In this document: positions 1 through 7,323 of the stretch, piece after piece
Layout: each line of letters starts with the position of its first letter
Numbering within the stretch: position 1 is the first letter of the stretch
Assembly: GCA_041477815.1 (NCBI GenBank)
Contig: JBGOUV010000179.1
Location: forward strand, 1-13,342
DNA: 13,342 nt
Direction of reading: 5' to 3'
DNA from: JBGOUV01 sp041477815
Lineage (GTDB): Bacteria; Acidobacteriota; Terriglobia; Bryobacterales; JACQDG01
Position numbers and translations under genes: made by a program
Notes under the pieces: model-generated
The model's input: only the letters and a program-made list of their open reading frames with translations
Told to the model about the DNA's origin: nothing
Database searches by the model: none

Positions 1-41
1 ATGCCGGTCGCGAAGTTCTTTCGTTCCACCCCACTTAGGCG

Positions 42-66
42 TATACTCTCTTGCAATAGCAGGAGG
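42..66 (+). promoter_or_regulatory. Candidate -10 box and ribosome binding site of the TonB-dependent receptor
   Basis: A TATACT hexamer at 42-47 matches five of six positions of the sigma-70 -10 consensus. A strong AGGAGG at 61-66 lies six bases before the ATG at 73. I see no convincing -35 box at the usual distance. The ribosome site decides the start: the reading frame is open from base 1, but the ATG there has no such site in view and its product would bury the signal peptide. The same TATACT box precedes the gene at 6292. Confidence 0.55.
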
Positions 67-72
67 GAAACT

Positions 73-3000
73 ATGCGGTACTGTTTCGTTCTGGCTCTTG
101 TCGCGGCGGGCCTGTGGTCCGTCCCTTCGCATGCTCAAGTACTCTACGGCACCGTCCTCGGCACGGTGCGGGATTCCACGGGCGCCGTCGTTCCCAACGC
201 CGCCGTCGCCCTCACCAACCAGCAAACCAATCAGACACGCACCGACGCGACCAGCAGCGTCGGGCTGTACAGCTTCTCCAACGTGATGCAGGGCTCCTAC
301 AAGCTGGAGATCACGGCGACCGGGTTCCAGCCGTTCTCCCAGACCGACCTGCGGGTGACGATCAACACCGTAGCGCGCGTGGACGTGGAGCTGCGGATCG
401 GCCAAATCGCCGAGACACTGACTGTTTCCGCGGCGGCGGCGACGCTGCAGACCGATAAGTCCGACGTCCACGCGGATCTGGCGGCGCGCGAGGTGACGAC
501 GCTGCCGCTGCCGTCCTACCGCAACTACCAGAGCCTCATCAACCTGGTGCCGGGAGCGACCCCGGCGGCCTTCCAGAACGCCATCAACGACACGCCGGCG
601 CGCTCGCTCTACACCAACATCAACGGCACGAACCGCAACAGCAACAACACGCGGGTCGACGGCGCGCTGAACAAGTACAACATCATTTCTTCCCACACCC
701 TGTACGTCCCGCCCGCCGAGTCCATCGAGACGGTCAATATCAGCACCAACGCCTTCGACTCGGAGCAGGGAATGACCGGCGGCGCCGCCATCACAGTGGT
801 GACCAAGTCGGGGACCAACGAAATGCACGGCACGGCCTTTGGGTACCACGACAATCAGAAGCTGCGGGCCAAGAACTTTTTCTTCCGCGATCCCCGGAAA
901 CCCAAGAGCATCGTCAACATCGACGGCGGCACTGTGGGTGGCCCCCTTCGCAGGGACAAGCTGTTTTATTTCCTGAGCTGGGAAGGGACCTTCGAGCGCA
1001 TCAACCGTTCCGGTCTCTACAGCATCCCCACGGCGGATCAGCGTCGCGGCGATTTCAACGCCCTCAATACCACCATCTACGATCCCGCCACCGGCGCCGC
1101 CGACGGCCGCGGCCGGACGCAGTTCGCCGGCAACCTCATCCCGGTGACCCGGCAAAGCGCGATCACCCGCAAGTTCCAGGACCTCATTCCGCTCCCCAAC
1201 CAGTCCGGGGTGACCTCCAACTTCTTTGCTTCGGGAACGCAGGTGCTCAACCGGCACAACGGCGACGTGAAGGTCAACTGGAACCGCACGAATTCTCATT
1301 CCATCTGGGGCAAGTACAGCGTGATGAAGGCGCTGGTGAACTGCTCGTTCGCCCTGGGGGCGGCGGGCGGACCGGGCCTGTGCGACGGCGGCCCCGAATC
1401 GAGCGACACGCTGGTGCAGGTGGCCACTGTCGGCCACACCTGGACGGTCACGCCGCGCCTCTTGATCGACGGCAACGCGGGTTACAGCCGCCTGGGGCTG
1501 GGCGCCGTGGCCGCCGACTATGGCCCGAATTTCGGACTGGACGTGCTCGGCATTCCCGGCACCAACGGTCCCGACATACGCCAAAGCGGCATCCCGATCT
1601 TCACCATTACCGGCTACAGCGCTCTCGGCAGCCCGGACGCCTGGGCGCCGGTGTTCCGCACCGACGCCACCTACACCCATGCCTCCAACGTGAACTGGAA
1701 CCGGGGGTCGCACGACATGCGCTTCGGGTTCGACGTGATCCGGTTCCACCAGAACGACTGGCAGCCCAACATCACCGGCGGCCCGCGCGGGCAGTTTCAG
1801 TTCGACGGCGGCGTGACCGCCTTGAACGGGGGGCGCGCGCCCAACCAGTTCAACGGCTACGCCGACTACCTGATGGGACTGCCCGGCACCATGCGCAAGG
1901 CCTTGCAGTTTTACTCGCCGCAGACCGCGCGCGAATGGCAGTTCGGCTGGTACTTCCGCGACCGCTGGCAGGCCACCCAGAACCTGACGGTGACGCTCGG
2001 CTTGCGGTATGAATACTATCCCCAGGTGACCCGCGCCAATATCGGCGTGGAGCGGTACGAGTTTGACACCAACAAGGTGATCATCGGGCGCCGCGGGGGC
2101 AATCCGGACAACGTGGGAGTCGAATTCGGCAAAAAGCTGTTCGCTCCGCGAGTCGGCCTGGCCTACCGCCTGGGCACGAAATCGGTGATTCGCAGCGGCT
2201 ACGGCATCAGCATCGATCCCACCACCGTTTCCGGCGCCATCCAGCGGCCCTATCCGGTGGTGGTAGGCAAGGAGTTTTTCGCCGCCAACTCGTTTGTCCC
2301 CTTCCGACCCATTGAGCAGGGCATCCCGTTGTTTGAGGGACCGGATATCAAGTCGGGCTTGATCGACCTGCCGGTCGACGCGCAGACCATGACGCAGGCC
2401 AAAGGGCCCTTCCGGCGCGGGTACATCGAGTCGTGGAACCTGATCGTCGAGCGCAAGCTGCCGGGGGAAATCGTCGCCACCATCGGTTACGTGGGGACCC
2501 AGACCGTGCGGCAGTTCGCGTTTCCGGACCTCAACGCCGGCGTTCCGGGCCTGGGTCTGGCCGGCAAACCCTTCTACGCGCGCTTCGGCCGATCGGCGAC
2601 CACGCAGTTGTTCGACCCGGCCTACGGGGCCAATTACCACTCGCTCCAAGCCACCGTGGACCGGCGGTTTTCTCGCGGGCTGTTCGTCAAGGGCGCCTAC
2701 ACGTACTCTCACGCCATCAACTTTACCGACACCAGCCCCGGCAGTTTCCTGTTCAATGTCCCGAGCGACTACCGGCGCAATCGCGCCCTGGCGGGTTACG
2801 ATCGCAACCACGTCCTGCAACTCTCCTGGATCTACGAGCTTCCCTTCAAGAACCTGCTGGCTCGCGGGTGGCAGATCAACGGCATCTTCAGCGCCTTCAC
2901 CGGCGTGCCGTTCAACGTGACCTCCTCGGGCGCGTCGCTGAACGCTCCCGGGAACACCCAGACCGCCGACCAGGTGTTGCCCGAGGTCCGCAAGCTGGGC

Positions 3001-3312
3001 GGTATCGGCGCGACCAGCCCGTGGTTCGACCCGGCGGCGTTCCGGGCAGTGACCGACGTCCGCTACGGCACCACCGGACGCAACATCCTGCGGGGACCCG
3101 GGGTGGTGAATTGCGACCTGGGCGTATCGCGCACCTTCCCGGTGAAGGAGCGGCTGCGGATCCTGGTGCGCGGCGAGGCGTTCAACTCCACCAACACGCC
3201 GCACTTCAGCAATCCCAGCGGCAACGCCTCGAATCCGGCGACGTTGGGGACCATCACCGCGGCCACGCAGGATCAGCGCGTGTTCCGGCTGGCGCTACGG
3301 CTGGCTTTTTAG
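73..3312 (+). CDS. TonB-dependent receptor, Oar-like, with carboxypeptidase-regulatory-like N-terminal domain
   Basis: A predicted outer-membrane receptor of 1,079 residues, expected to take up or bind a large ligand using TonB energy. Residues 1-21 form a signal peptide with likely cleavage after the SHA at 19-21. Residues about 24-108 are a carboxypeptidase-regulatory-like Ig-type domain (GTVRDSTGAVVPNA, then a YSF...GSYKLEI segment). A plug-like region follows at about 110-250, including RVDG at 194-197 and a TVVTKSGTNE segment. The rest alternates aromatic and polar residues as a large beta-barrel and ends in Phe (LRLAF), the usual outer-membrane assembly signal. I see no clear TonB box. 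This architecture is expanded in Acidobacteriota, where ligands are mostly unknown; polysaccharide or protein breakdown products are possible. The ATG at 73 is chosen over base 1 because of AGGAGG and the signal peptide. The 3' end overlaps the converging hydrolase gene by 18 bp, leaving no room for a terminator between them. Confidence 0.93.
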   Translation: MRYCFVLALVAAGLWSVPSHAQVLYGTVLGTVRDSTGAVVPNAAVALTNQQTNQTRTDATSSVGLYSFSNVMQGSYKLEITATGFQPFSQTDLRVTINTVARVDVELRIGQIAETLTVSAAAATLQTDKSDVHADLAAREVTTLPLPSYRNYQSLINLVPGATPAAFQNAINDTPARSLYTNINGTNRNSNNTRVDGALNKYNIISSHTLYVPPAESIETVNISTNAFDSEQGMTGGAAITVVTKSGTNEMHGTAFGYHDNQKLRAKNFFFRDPRKPKSIVNIDGGTVGGPLRRDKLFYFLSWEGTFERINRSGLYSIPTADQRRGDFNALNTTIYDPATGAADGRGRTQFAGNLIPVTRQSAITRKFQDLIPLPNQSGVTSNFFASGTQVLNRHNGDVKVNWNRTNSHSIWGKYSVMKALVNCSFALGAAGGPGLCDGGPESSDTLVQVATVGHTWTVTPRLLIDGNAGYSRLGLGAVAADYGPNFGLDVLGIPGTNGPDIRQSGIPIFTITGYSALGSPDAWAPVFRTDATYTHASNVNWNRGSHDMRFGFDVIRFHQNDWQPNITGGPRGQFQFDGGVTALNGGRAPNQFNGYADYLMGLPGTMRKALQFYSPQTAREWQFGWYFRDRWQATQNLTVTLGLRYEYYPQVTRANIGVERYEFDTNKVIIGRRGGNPDNVGVEFGKKLFAPRVGLAYRLGTKSVIRSGYGISIDPTTVSGAIQRPYPVVVGKEFFAANSFVPFRPIEQGIPLFEGPDIKSGLIDLPVDAQTMTQAKGPFRRGYIESWNLIVERKLPGEIVATIGYVGTQTVRQFAFPDLNAGVPGLGLAGKPFYARFGRSATTQLFDPAYGANYHSLQATVDRRFSRGLFVKGAYTYSHAINFTDTSPGSFLFNVPSDYRRNRALAGYDRNHVLQLSWIYELPFKNLLARGWQINGIFSAFTGVPFNVTSSGASLNAPGNTQTADQVLPEVRKLGGIGATSPWFDPAAFRAVTDVRYGTTGRNILRGPGVVNCDLGVSRTFPVKERLRILVRGEAFNSTNTPHFSNPSGNASNPATLGTITAATQDQRVFRLALRLAF

Positions 3313-4344
3313 CGGCGGGCGGCCATACATCGCCTTGCGGTACTCGGGCGTCGAGTACGGCGTCGCCAGGACATCCTTGCCCCGGGCCAGGGAGTCCTCG
3401 ACGGAGACGCGGGCCTTTTCGACGTCGAGATACGCCTTGTCCAGCGACATAGCGCCATGCCCGGGCAGGAGCGCGTCAAACTGCACCGGCGTGCCGTTCC
3501 AGGAGTAAGCAGCCAGCTTGCGCAGCGACGCCAGGTAGTGGCGGTTGTCGGCGTAAGGGTTCCCCTGCCAGCCGAGGCGCCCGTCGTAGAGCACCGTGTC
3601 GCCGGAAAACAGCAGGTTCTTGCCGTCGACCTCCAGCAGGAAACAGACGGAACCGGGCGTGTGGCCGGGAGTATGTATTACTCGAATCTTTCGGGCGCCG
3701 AGCTCCAGCTCCTCGCCGTCGGAGAGGCGCCGGCCGACCGGGGAGCGCGGGAAGGCGGTCAGGCCTTTCACCAGGTAGAAGGCGGTCACCTGCGTGCCCT
3801 TCTCCACAGCGTCGGCGTCGGCCTCGTGCAGAATGATCTGAGCGCCCAGCTCGTGGAACTTCTTGTCCGCCATGGCGTGATCGATGTGACAGTGGGTGTT
3901 GAGCACCCACCGGATGTCCTCCTTGCGCCGCCCGCATTTCTCCACGTTGGCGATGGTGAGATCGACCTCGGACTCATAGGTGGGATCGATGATAGCCACC
4001 CCGGACGGACCGCAGTCGATCATAAAGGTGAGGTTCGACTGGCGCTCCTGACCGACCAGGTAGACGCCGCGGGCGAGCTCGACCGGGACGGCCCGCGCGG
4101 GCGCGTCCTGGGCGAGGCCATAGCGCTCGAGCGCCTGGCGGGCGGCGGGACCGCCGGGCCACGGCTCTTGCGGCGGCAGCCGCTTGGTGAGCTCGCGAAA
4201 CTGGAACGTGCCCCGGTCAAACGCCACGCGCTGGCCCTCTTCGGTGGTAACGGTGGCGACCGGGGGCACGCTGCGCTGCGCCCAGCCCAAAAGCCCTGCG
4301 AACACCGCCATCCAGAGCAGGCGGCGGTCGAGTTTAGTGGTCAT
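3295..4344 (-). CDS. Secreted metallo-beta-lactamase-fold hydrolase
   Basis: A 349-residue zinc-dependent hydrolase of the metallo-beta-lactamase superfamily. Metal ligands are all visible: HCHIDH at 151-156, H228 in HTPGHTPGS, D249 in FSGDT and H296 in LLPGHG. The HxHxDH motif with a downstream Asp is the pattern of binuclear members such as glyoxalase II-like, lactonase-like and subclass B3-like enzymes; the sequence alone does not give the substrate. Residues 6-22 form a hydrophobic signal segment ending at WAQ, so the protein is probably exported to the periplasm. About 90 residues precede the first core strand, longer than in minimal glyoxalase II-type enzymes. The second ATG (4344) is preferred over the one at 4356, which lies inside a possible -10 box and has no ribosome site; the 4344 start has only a weak G-run upstream. 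The gene points the same way as the fucosidase upstream but is separated from it by a methyltransferase remnant. Confidence 0.88.
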   Translation of the reverse strand: MTTKLDRRLLWMAVFAGLLGWAQRSVPPVATVTTEEGQRVAFDRGTFQFRELTKRLPPQEPWPGGPAARQALERYGLAQDAPARAVPVELARGVYLVGQERQSNLTFMIDCGPSGVAIIDPTYESEVDLTIANVEKCGRRKEDIRWVLNTHCHIDHAMADKKFHELGAQIILHEADADAVEKGTQVTAFYLVKGLTAFPRSPVGRRLSDGEELELGARKIRVIHTPGHTPGSVCFLLEVDGKNLLFSGDTVLYDGRLGWQGNPYADNRHYLASLRKLAAYSWNGTPVQFDALLPGHGAMSLDKAYLDVEKARVSVEDSLARGKDVLATPYSTPEYRKAMYGRPPLKSQP

Positions 4345-4354
4345 AGCGACCCCC

Positions 4355-4360
4355 ATTGTA
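4355..4360 (-). promoter_or_regulatory. Possible -10 box (TACAAT) just upstream of the hydrolase gene
   Basis: Read on the minus strand, 4360 to 4355 is TACAAT, five of six matches to the -10 consensus. Transcription from it would begin near 4348, only a few bases before the ATG at 4344, giving an almost leaderless mRNA. No -35 box is recognisable at 16-18 bp. If used, it rules out the upstream ATG at 4356, which lies within this hexamer. Confidence 0.35.
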
Positions 4361-4383
4361 GACCGGAGGCGACCTCAGCCGGG

Positions 4384-4632
4384 CTAAAATCTATCCATCT
4401 TGATGAAGTCGACCTGCTCCAGATGGAGACGGCGCACCCTCTCATCCATGGTGGTGGCGGGAATGGTCGCCACCACGGCAGTCTGACGCTCGGGCAGCAC
4501 GGAAAACCCGCCACTGGTACCCAGGTGCGCGCCCACGTCGAGAACAACGTCCCGCTTCCCTACGCGGAACCGGACCAACTTCCAGCTCCCCAGCGATACT
4601 CCACCTCCCCCTTGAATAATCGGTATGGTGGC
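4384..4632 (-). pseudogene. FkbM-family methyltransferase remnant, internally deleted and C-terminally truncated
   Basis: The frame is open from just after the fucosidase stop codon (4632) to a TAG at 4384-4386. It has no ATG; a TTG at 4578 could give 64 residues. Two FkbM hallmarks are visible. DVVLDVGAHLG (about 4551-4519) is the SAM-binding motif I, and VDFIKMD (about 4413-4393) is the segment that normally continues into an EGAE-type motif. In intact FkbM proteins, from general knowledge, roughly a hundred residues separate these; here about 35 do. After MD the reading runs R-F-stop where E-G would be expected. The piece just before the second motif (ATTMDERVRRLHLEQ) also looks like FkbM, so the loss seems to be one internal deletion near 4515 plus a 3' truncation. 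The fragment cannot be a working methyltransferase. A functional small protein is less likely, given no good start and no ribosome site seen. Assignment is by motif recognition only. Confidence 0.62.
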
Positions 4633-6222
4633 TCAGCGCAACGGTTCTTCGGAGGCGTAAAGGGTCAGCAGGGGGTGCTTGACCAGGGCGCGGAACTCGT
4701 AGTCCTGGCCGCGGGTGACGCCGGGGAGGCGGGCCGTGAAGACGCCGGCCTGGGTCTGGGGCTGGAGCGGAAGGTCACGCCACGGCTCGGTCTTTTCGTA
4801 CATGTCGGTGAGGCCTTTGCGGGGGCGATACTGGAACCCTACCTCGACCGACGGGGCGTCGCCCAGGGTGCGGGTTTCGCCCTCGAGGAGCCAGCCGCCG
4901 GACTCGAAGCGGGCGGCGCGCGTCAGAACCTGGGGAGGCCGCAGGGCCGCCTGGGCATTGGTGATGCGCAGAACTACGGGCTTGTCCCAGCGGCGGTCGT
5001 CGTACAGGCGCTGGGCGGTGGTGGCGGTGATGTGGAGGCCGGCGGCGTCCTGGCGCCAGGTGGTCTGGGGCCTGACGTCGGGGCGGTATTCCAGGATCTC
5101 GCCGGTCTGGCCGACGATGGAGACTTGGGATTGCGGCGTGGCGCGGACCGACTTCAGGGTGAGGGTGCGGGTTTCGCCCAGCTTCCAGGGCGAGTTGGTG
5201 ACGAAGGCGTAGAGGGTCGGCTCGTTCTTCTTCCGGGTGAACCAGATGTCGCCCTCGTTGGTAATCACCCAGGGACGGACGGCCTCGATGGATTCCTGGT
5301 TGACAAAGTTCCAGAGGGCGAGGTCGCGGAGACGCGCTTCTTCGCCGGTGGAGAGGGCGCCGTCCGGGCGGGGGCCGACGTTGAGGAGCAGATTGCCGCC
5401 CTTGGCGCGGATCTCGATGAGGGTCTGGAGCAACTCGGCCGAGGGCTTGGGCACGTCGGCGGGCTTGTGCTGCCACGCCGAGCCGATGGTAATGCAGGCT
5501 TCCCAGGCCTGGTCCAGGGGGAGGCCGGGGACGTGCTGCTCCGGGGTCTCGATGGCGCCGCGGGTAACCACGATGTCGGGCTGGGTCTCCCAGGCCTGCT
5601 CCCGGAGGCCATCGGCCGGGCCGTCGATGAAGAAGACGTCGATCTTGCCGTACTGGGTGAGAAGCTCGCGGACCTGGGCGCGGCCGTATTCGCGCAGTGC
5701 CGGGATCTCGCGGGTAGTGGTGCGGGGGGCCGGCGGACGGGCGATGGGGTAGCCGTTCTGCTGAAACCACCAGAAGTCGTCCGGGGAGATATAGAAACCG
5801 ACGGCGATGCCCTGCGCCCGGAAAGCCTGGACGATCTCGGCCGCTATATCTTTACCATAAGGCGTGTTCAGGACATTAAAGGGGGTGGTCTTGGTCTGGA
5901 ACATGCAGAAGCCGGAGTGGTGCTTGGCCGTGAAGACCACATAACGCATGCCGGCCAGGCGGGCCAGGACGGCCCACTCGCGGGGGTCGAAGCGGGTGGG
6001 GTTGAAGACCCGCGGGAGGACGTCGAAGTAGCGCCGGACGTAGTCCGGAGAGGCCCCGACCAGAGAATGGCTGATGACGGAGCCGAGCGGGACATCGACG
6101 CCCCAGTGGATGAACATGCCGAAACCCTGGTCGCGGAACCATTCCAGGCGGTCGGGTTGGTTGGCGGCGGGAGCGAGGGAGGCGGCTAGGGCGGCCAGGG
6201 CGAGGGGGCGAAGGAGGCGCAT
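4633..6222 (-). CDS. Alpha-L-fucosidase, glycoside hydrolase family 29, secreted
   Basis: A 529-residue enzyme predicted to remove alpha-L-fucose from glycans in the periplasm or outside the cell. Residues 1-19 form a signal peptide (LALAALAASLAPA). The catalytic barrel shows FGMFIHWG (34-41), TAKHHSGF (98-105), the nucleophile strand KIDVFFIDG with D200 as likely catalytic Asp, and KGGNLLLNVGPRPDG (274-288), a strongly conserved GH29 segment. From about residue 310 the protein becomes beta-rich, as in the C-terminal sandwich of the family, and it seems longer there than minimal members. The general acid/base Glu varies among GH29 enzymes and I do not assign it. HHSGF replaces the common HHDGF. 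The ATG at 6222 fits the signal peptide. There is no ribosome site next to it, but a TATAAT box lies only eight bases upstream, suggesting a very short leader. The gene diverges from the small protein at 6292. Confidence 0.9.
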   Translation of the reverse strand: MRLLRPLALAALAASLAPAANQPDRLEWFRDQGFGMFIHWGVDVPLGSVISHSLVGASPDYVRRYFDVLPRVFNPTRFDPREWAVLARLAGMRYVVFTAKHHSGFCMFQTKTTPFNVLNTPYGKDIAAEIVQAFRAQGIAVGFYISPDDFWWFQQNGYPIARPPAPRTTTREIPALREYGRAQVRELLTQYGKIDVFFIDGPADGLREQAWETQPDIVVTRGAIETPEQHVPGLPLDQAWEACITIGSAWQHKPADVPKPSAELLQTLIEIRAKGGNLLLNVGPRPDGALSTGEEARLRDLALWNFVNQESIEAVRPWVITNEGDIWFTRKKNEPTLYAFVTNSPWKLGETRTLTLKSVRATPQSQVSIVGQTGEILEYRPDVRPQTTWRQDAAGLHITATTAQRLYDDRRWDKPVVLRITNAQAALRPPQVLTRAARFESGGWLLEGETRTLGDAPSVEVGFQYRPRKGLTDMYEKTEPWRDLPLQPQTQAGVFTARLPGVTRGQDYEFRALVKHPLLTLYASEEPLR

Positions 6223-6230
6223 CGGAGGCG

Positions 6231-6236
6231 ATTATA
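6231..6236 (-). promoter_or_regulatory. Consensus -10 box of the fucosidase gene, giving a near-leaderless transcript
   Basis: On the minus strand 6236 to 6231 is a perfect TATAAT within GCGCTATAATCG. A start point about seven bases downstream falls near 6224, two bases before the ATG at 6222. No good Shine-Dalgarno sequence precedes the ATG, which agrees with leaderless translation. I find no -35 consensus. The box sits 20 bp from the opposite-strand -10 at 6256-6261, so the two promoters overlap head to head. Confidence 0.55.
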
Positions 6237-6255
6237 GCGCCGGGGAGGATTGCGG

Positions 6256-6285
6256 TATACTAGGCGATCACAATTCTGAAGGAGG
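6256..6285 (+). promoter_or_regulatory. Candidate -10 box and strong ribosome binding site of the small protein gene
   Basis: TATACT at 6256-6261 is a five-of-six -10 match in GGTATACTAGG. AAGGAGG at 6279-6285 is a near-perfect Shine-Dalgarno sequence six bases before the ATG at 6292. A start point near 6268 would give a leader of about 24 bases. The region where a -35 box would lie is taken up by the opposite-strand fucosidase -10. Confidence 0.55.
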
Positions 6286-6291
6286 CTGTTC

Positions 6292-6696
6292 ATGTTGGGT
6301 AATCTGATTGGTGAAGAGCAGGGCAAGGTAACATTGCTGCGCGTGCTGGACTCGGGTGGGGGCGGCCCCAAGGTGGAAGTGAACATGCGGACCAGCGCCA
6401 AGATCCTGGGAGTGGCGGCGGTCAACCTGGGGACCTACTGGTCGGCCGTCCAGCCGGGCGGATCTCTCTACGGCGAAGGTCAGGGCATCGTTACGACCCA
6501 AGAGGGAGACATGGTGACCTGGAAGGGCCAGGGAGCCGGGAAGATGAAGCCGGGCGGGGGCGTCAGCTACCGGGGCGCGATCTACTTCCAGAACGGGTCG
6601 GGCAAGCTGGCCAAGCTCAACGGCACGGCCGCGGTCTACGAACACGAGAGCGACGCGAACGACAACATCACGACGAAGTACTGGGAGTGGAAGTAG
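6292..6696 (+). CDS. Small glycine-rich conserved-type protein of unknown function
   Basis: A 134-residue protein that I do not assign to a named family. The start is well supported by AAGGAGG six bases upstream and a -10 box further up. There is no signal peptide and no membrane segment, so it should be cytosolic. It has a regular alternation of short strand-like stretches and glycines: GEEQGK at 7-12, GTYWSAVQPGGSLYGEGQG at 47-65, GDMVTWKGQGAGK at 72-84, YRGAIYFQ at 93-100 and KYWEWK at the C-terminus. This suggests a compact beta-barrel or beta-sandwich, perhaps like allene-oxide-cyclase or lipocalin-like folds; that is only an impression. The sequence looks like a type of uncharacterised protein found in soil bacteria, but I cannot confirm this without a search. 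It is transcribed alone, divergent from the fucosidase and convergent with the HIT gene. Confidence 0.8.
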   Translation: MLGNLIGEEQGKVTLLRVLDSGGGGPKVEVNMRTSAKILGVAAVNLGTYWSAVQPGGSLYGEGQGIVTTQEGDMVTWKGQGAGKMKPGGGVSYRGAIYFQNGSGKLAKLNGTAAVYEHESDANDNITTKYWEWK

Positions 6697-6791
6697 GGAA
6701 CTGCGCCAAGCTCGACCTACACCAAGGCAATCCTCCGGAGGCGGGGGAACAGACTTAAACCGGCGCTGACAGATGGGACGCGGTGTTGCCT

Positions 6792-6812
6792 GGCCCCGGT
6801 TTGCCCGGGGGC
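6792..6812. terminator. Possible bidirectional hairpin between the small protein gene and the HIT gene
   Basis: CCCCGG (6794-6799) and CCGGGG (6805-6810) pair around a five-base loop. The hairpin sits in the gap between two converging genes, whose stops are at 6696 and 6829. It has no T-run on either side, so if it ends transcription it is not a classical intrinsic terminator. The same gap also holds a CCTCCGGAGG palindrome near 6733-6742. Nothing else is seen in 6697-6828. Confidence 0.35.
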
Positions 6813-6828
6813 GGCGTCTGCCCACGAT

Positions 6829-7317
6829 CTATGATCTACGATCGAATTCCCCCCGCAGCTTCTCCCAGGTCACCGCCAGCTCTTCCGGCAATAGCCGCGT
6901 CTCCCCGATGATGCTCATGAAGTTGGCGTCGGCCTCCCACCGGGGCAGGATGTGCATGTGCAGATGGCCGGCCACGCCGGCGCCGGCCGACTTGCCGATG
7001 TTCATCCCCAGGTTGATGCCGCCCGGGCGGTACACCGCGCGCAACGCTTGTTCCGAGCGCCGGGTCAGGTCCATCAGCTCGACCAGTTCCCCGGCTGTGG
7101 CCTCCACCAGGCTGGCGATATGGCGGTAGGGTACTATCAGGAGGTGGCCCACCGTGTAAGGGAAGATGTTCAGGACCAGGTAGTTATACTGGCCCCGGTG
7201 GACGATGTACTCCCCCGCATCATCGCCGGAGGACTGCTTATCGCAGAATACGCAGCTGGGGGCGCGGTCGGCCGTCGAGATGTAGGCAAAGCGCCAGGGC
7301 GTCCACAAGTAATCCAT
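6829..7317 (-). CDS. HIT-family nucleotide hydrolase or AMP-transferring enzyme (Ap4A-type)
   Basis: A 162-residue histidine-triad protein. The catalytic HLHMH motif is at 118-122 in GHLHMHILPRW, with the middle or last His acting as nucleophile as in the family. A CVFC pair at 22-25 resembles the zinc-binding Cys pair of some bacterial HIT proteins. The N-terminal DYLWTPWR and C-terminal GETRLLPE segments are typical of the bacterial branch often annotated as Ap4A hydrolase or ATP adenylyltransferase-like. From family knowledge the substrates are dinucleoside polyphosphates or adenylated compounds; which one is not shown by the sequence. It is cytosolic. The ATG at 7317 lies six bases after the HU/IHF gene's stop, so the two are almost surely co-transcribed from the rpsA promoter. 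No strong ribosome site is visible, so translational coupling is likely. Confidence 0.88.
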   Translation of the reverse strand: MDYLWTPWRFAYISTADRAPSCVFCDKQSSGDDAGEYIVHRGQYNYLVLNIFPYTVGHLLIVPYRHIASLVEATAGELVELMDLTRRSEQALRAVYRPGGINLGMNIGKSAGAGVAGHLHMHILPRWEADANFMSIIGETRLLPEELAVTWEKLRGEFDRRS

Positions 7318-7323
7318 TGCCGC

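Noticed and set aside
1..72. A 24-residue N-terminal extension of the TonB-dependent receptor
   Set aside because: It would put the signal peptide in the interior of the protein; AGGAGG lies exactly before the ATG at 73.
4345..4356. Upstream ATG for the metallo-hydrolase
   Set aside because: It lies within a possible -10 box and lacks a ribosome site. The difference is only four residues, so this is a preference rather than a proof.
3457..6189. A 910-codon plus-strand open frame opposite the hydrolase and fucosidase genes
   Set aside because: It is antisense to two genes with complete catalytic motifs and also covers the gap between them. Its product is low-complexity Gly/Ala/Val/Asp without a domain, as expected from the strand bias of GC-rich codons.
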